Positions 62,835 to 64,000 of a stretch of DNA of 64,000 nucleotides are shown piece after piece (the stretch's first letter is position 1; each line of letters starts with the position of its first letter). Where the stretch lies: NCBI GenBank assembly GCA_046052345.1, contig JBJOMN010000035.1, positions 62,001-126,000 of the forward strand, read 5' to 3'. The position numbers and the translations under genes are program-made. This DNA is from Pollutiaquabacter sp046052345. Lineage in GTDB: Bacteria; Bacteroidota; Bacteroidia; AKYH767-A; 2013-40CM-41-45. A model generated the notes under the pieces. It worked only from the letters and a program-made list of their open reading frames with translations, was not told the DNA's origin and ran no database searches.

Positions 62835-62881
62835 TGCCCTCACACCGGGAGTGAACTTCTGGCGTCGGTTGAAGGCGTTGA

Positions 62882-63943
62882 TCAACGACCTTCAGGAATC
62901 ATGCCGCACTGCTGCAGGTATTTCTCTATCAGTCGCGGCATCGGATATTTTTCCAACTTCGCAAGTGATACTTTCTTCCAATCCTTCGGCATTGCGGTTT
63001 TCCCTTTCACGGTGAATTCATAGAAAGTGGCATGCAGGGACTGGTGGCTAAGCAGGTGGCGTGCCTTGTGAACCGTACCCTTCATTTCCATCCTGTCGGT
63101 GCTGAATTCCGAACGGCAGGCGGCGAGGAGCCTTTCAGGTTTCCAGGGGCGCATGCTCTCCAGCATCGGAAACTCCCACAGGTGCTGCCAGATGTCCTTT
63201 GAGGTCCGCTGACGCAGGTACAGGTTACTTCCTTCGCGTATCACCAGATAATGGAAGTAACGATCGCGGACCTTCTGCTTCTTGGCCTTCACCGGAAGGC
63301 TATCCACCTTTTTCAGTTTGCGGGCCGCACACTCCGTACGGAAAATACATGCGCCGCAGTCCGGATTCACGGGAACGCACTGGAGGGCTCCGAATTCCAT
63401 CACGGCCTGGTTGAAGAGGTCGGGCGGGGCATCCAGGATGAGCTCGTTCGCAAGGGCGACGAAAGCCTTTTTACCTGCTGTGCCGTCGATCGGAGTATCG
63501 ATGCCGTATAAACGGCTTAGAAAACGGTAGACGTTTCCGTCGACAACCGGATATCTGAGTTTGAAGGCGAAGGAGGCGATGGCAGCCGCGGTATAGTCGC
63601 CGACTCCCGACAGCGCCCGGATATCTTCATAGTTTTTCGGAAATACGCCGCCATGGCTGTCGCGTACTTGTCGGGCCGCTTTATGAAGGTTTCTGGCGCG
63701 GGAATAGTACCCCAGACCCTGCCACAATCTCAGGACCTTCTCTTCGCTGCTGTCCGCCAGGGAACTGATGTCCGCAAATTCCGCCACGAACCGTTCATAA
63801 TAAGGCTTGCCTTGTTCGACCCGGGTCTGCTGAAGGATGATCTCCGACAACCAGATTCGGAAGGGGTTGCGAGTGTTACGCCAGGGAAGGTCTCTGGCGT
63901 TTGCATGGTACCACTCGATAAGGCGGTCGGCAAAGGGATGCAT
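62882..63943 (-). CDS. mutY: A/G-specific adenine DNA glycosylase
   Basis: Removes adenine mispaired with 8-oxoguanine. 353 residues. Motifs: WRNTRNPFRIWLSEIILQQTRV (catalytic Glu), helix-hairpin-helix LSGVGDYTAAAIASFAF, catalytic Asp in PVVDGNVYRFL, and the [4Fe-4S] ligands spaced C-x6-C-x2-C-x5-C in ALQCVPVNPDCGACIFRTEC. The C-terminal NUDIX-like 8-oxoG-recognition domain (HLWEFPMLES) is present. A TACCTTTG box ends 4 nt before the ATG, suggesting a leaderless transcript or a nearby alternative promoter. Convergent with the M16 peptidase gene. Confidence 0.96.
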   Translation of the reverse strand: MHPFADRLIEWYHANARDLPWRNTRNPFRIWLSEIILQQTRVEQGKPYYERFVAEFADISSLADSSEEKVLRLWQGLGYYSRARNLHKAARQVRDSHGGVFPKNYEDIRALSGVGDYTAAAIASFAFKLRYPVVDGNVYRFLSRLYGIDTPIDGTAGKKAFVALANELILDAPPDLFNQAVMEFGALQCVPVNPDCGACIFRTECAARKLKKVDSLPVKAKKQKVRDRYFHYLVIREGSNLYLRQRTSKDIWQHLWEFPMLESMRPWKPERLLAACRSEFSTDRMEMKGTVHKARHLLSHQSLHATFYEFTVKGKTAMPKDWKKVSLAKLEKYPMPRLIEKYLQQCGMIPEGR

Positions 63944-63947
63944 CGCT

Positions 63948-63955
63948 CAAAGGTA
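63948..63955 (-). promoter_or_regulatory. -7 box TACCTTTG immediately upstream of mutY
   Basis: Exact TAnnTTTG match ending 4 nt before the ATG. If active, transcription would start at or near the start codon. No -33 TTTG is visible at the normal distance. Confidence 0.3.
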
Positions 63956-64000
63956 GCGTCGGGCGTGCATTTGCCGCCGGTCGCGTGGCGATTGTACCGT

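Noticed and set aside
57300..62881. Mobile element carrying the deoxyhexose operon
   Set aside because: No integrase, transposase, terminal inverted repeat or tRNA-end duplication is visible at either boundary; only gene order suggests insertion.

Overview
The window looks like a chromosomal segment of a Bacteroidota bacterium of moderately high GC, probably an uncultured member outside the best-known genera. Evidence: the gliding-motility genes gldD and gldE next to ssb, a giant surface protein ending in a type IX secretion (T9SS) sorting domain, a PKD/fibronectin adhesin-like protein, the purH-mreBCD-mrdA-rodA cell-shape cluster, a CNNM/CBS-LptC-PpiD cluster, and -7 boxes of the Bacteroidota form TAnnTTTG in front of many genes. 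I see no IS element, prophage, CRISPR array or rRNA.

Layout. 0-2 kb: end of a DUF4286 gene, rsmA/ksgA and a 2-hydroxyacid dehydrogenase. 2.2-7.2 kb: a 1672-residue secreted protein with 27 tandem 52-residue repeats. 7.2-11.3 kb (minus): tight operon serA - SSAT-like acetyltransferase - AI-2E-family membrane protein - aspartate kinase. 11.4-15.9 kb: fbp and mfd. 15.9-19.1 kb (minus): a NodB-like lipoprotein whose metal ligands are replaced by Asn, and a MacB-type permease. 19.3-26.5 kb: purH, then mreB, mreC, mreD, mrdA (PBP2) and rodA for cell elongation. 26.6-31.2 kb (minus): lptC, two tiny membrane genes, a CNNM/CBS protein and a periplasmic PPIase, an envelope-biogenesis unit. 31.3-42.6 kb: M13 peptidase, DEAD-box helicase, EamA transporter, M20 dipeptidase, a small unknown gene with a TonB-dependent receptor, gpmI and a histidine kinase. 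42.7-49.1 kb (minus): a 19-PKD protein that stops inside its fourth Fn3 domain, and a small exported protein. 49.4-54.8 kb: an unknown 485-residue protein, a CheY-like regulator directly behind tRNA-Phe, coaX, an outer-membrane protein and ctaA. 54.8-57.2 kb (minus): gldD, gldE, ssb. 57.4-60.1 kb: a coupled three-gene operon for a 6-deoxyhexose (fucose-like): a nucleotidyltransferase-GHMP kinase fusion, a FucP-like symporter and a mutarotase. 60.1-64 kb: an M16 peptidase and mutY.

The best candidate for a poorly described system is the deoxyhexose operon at 57.4-60.1 kb. It would import a sugar, mutarotate it, phosphorylate it and activate it to a nucleotide sugar, with a kinase and a nucleotidyltransferase fused in an arrangement unlike Fkp or HldE. 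Next are the Asn-substituted NodB-like lipoprotein (17.8-15.9 kb), the PKD protein that lost its secretion tail, and the tRNA-Phe/response-regulator dicistron.
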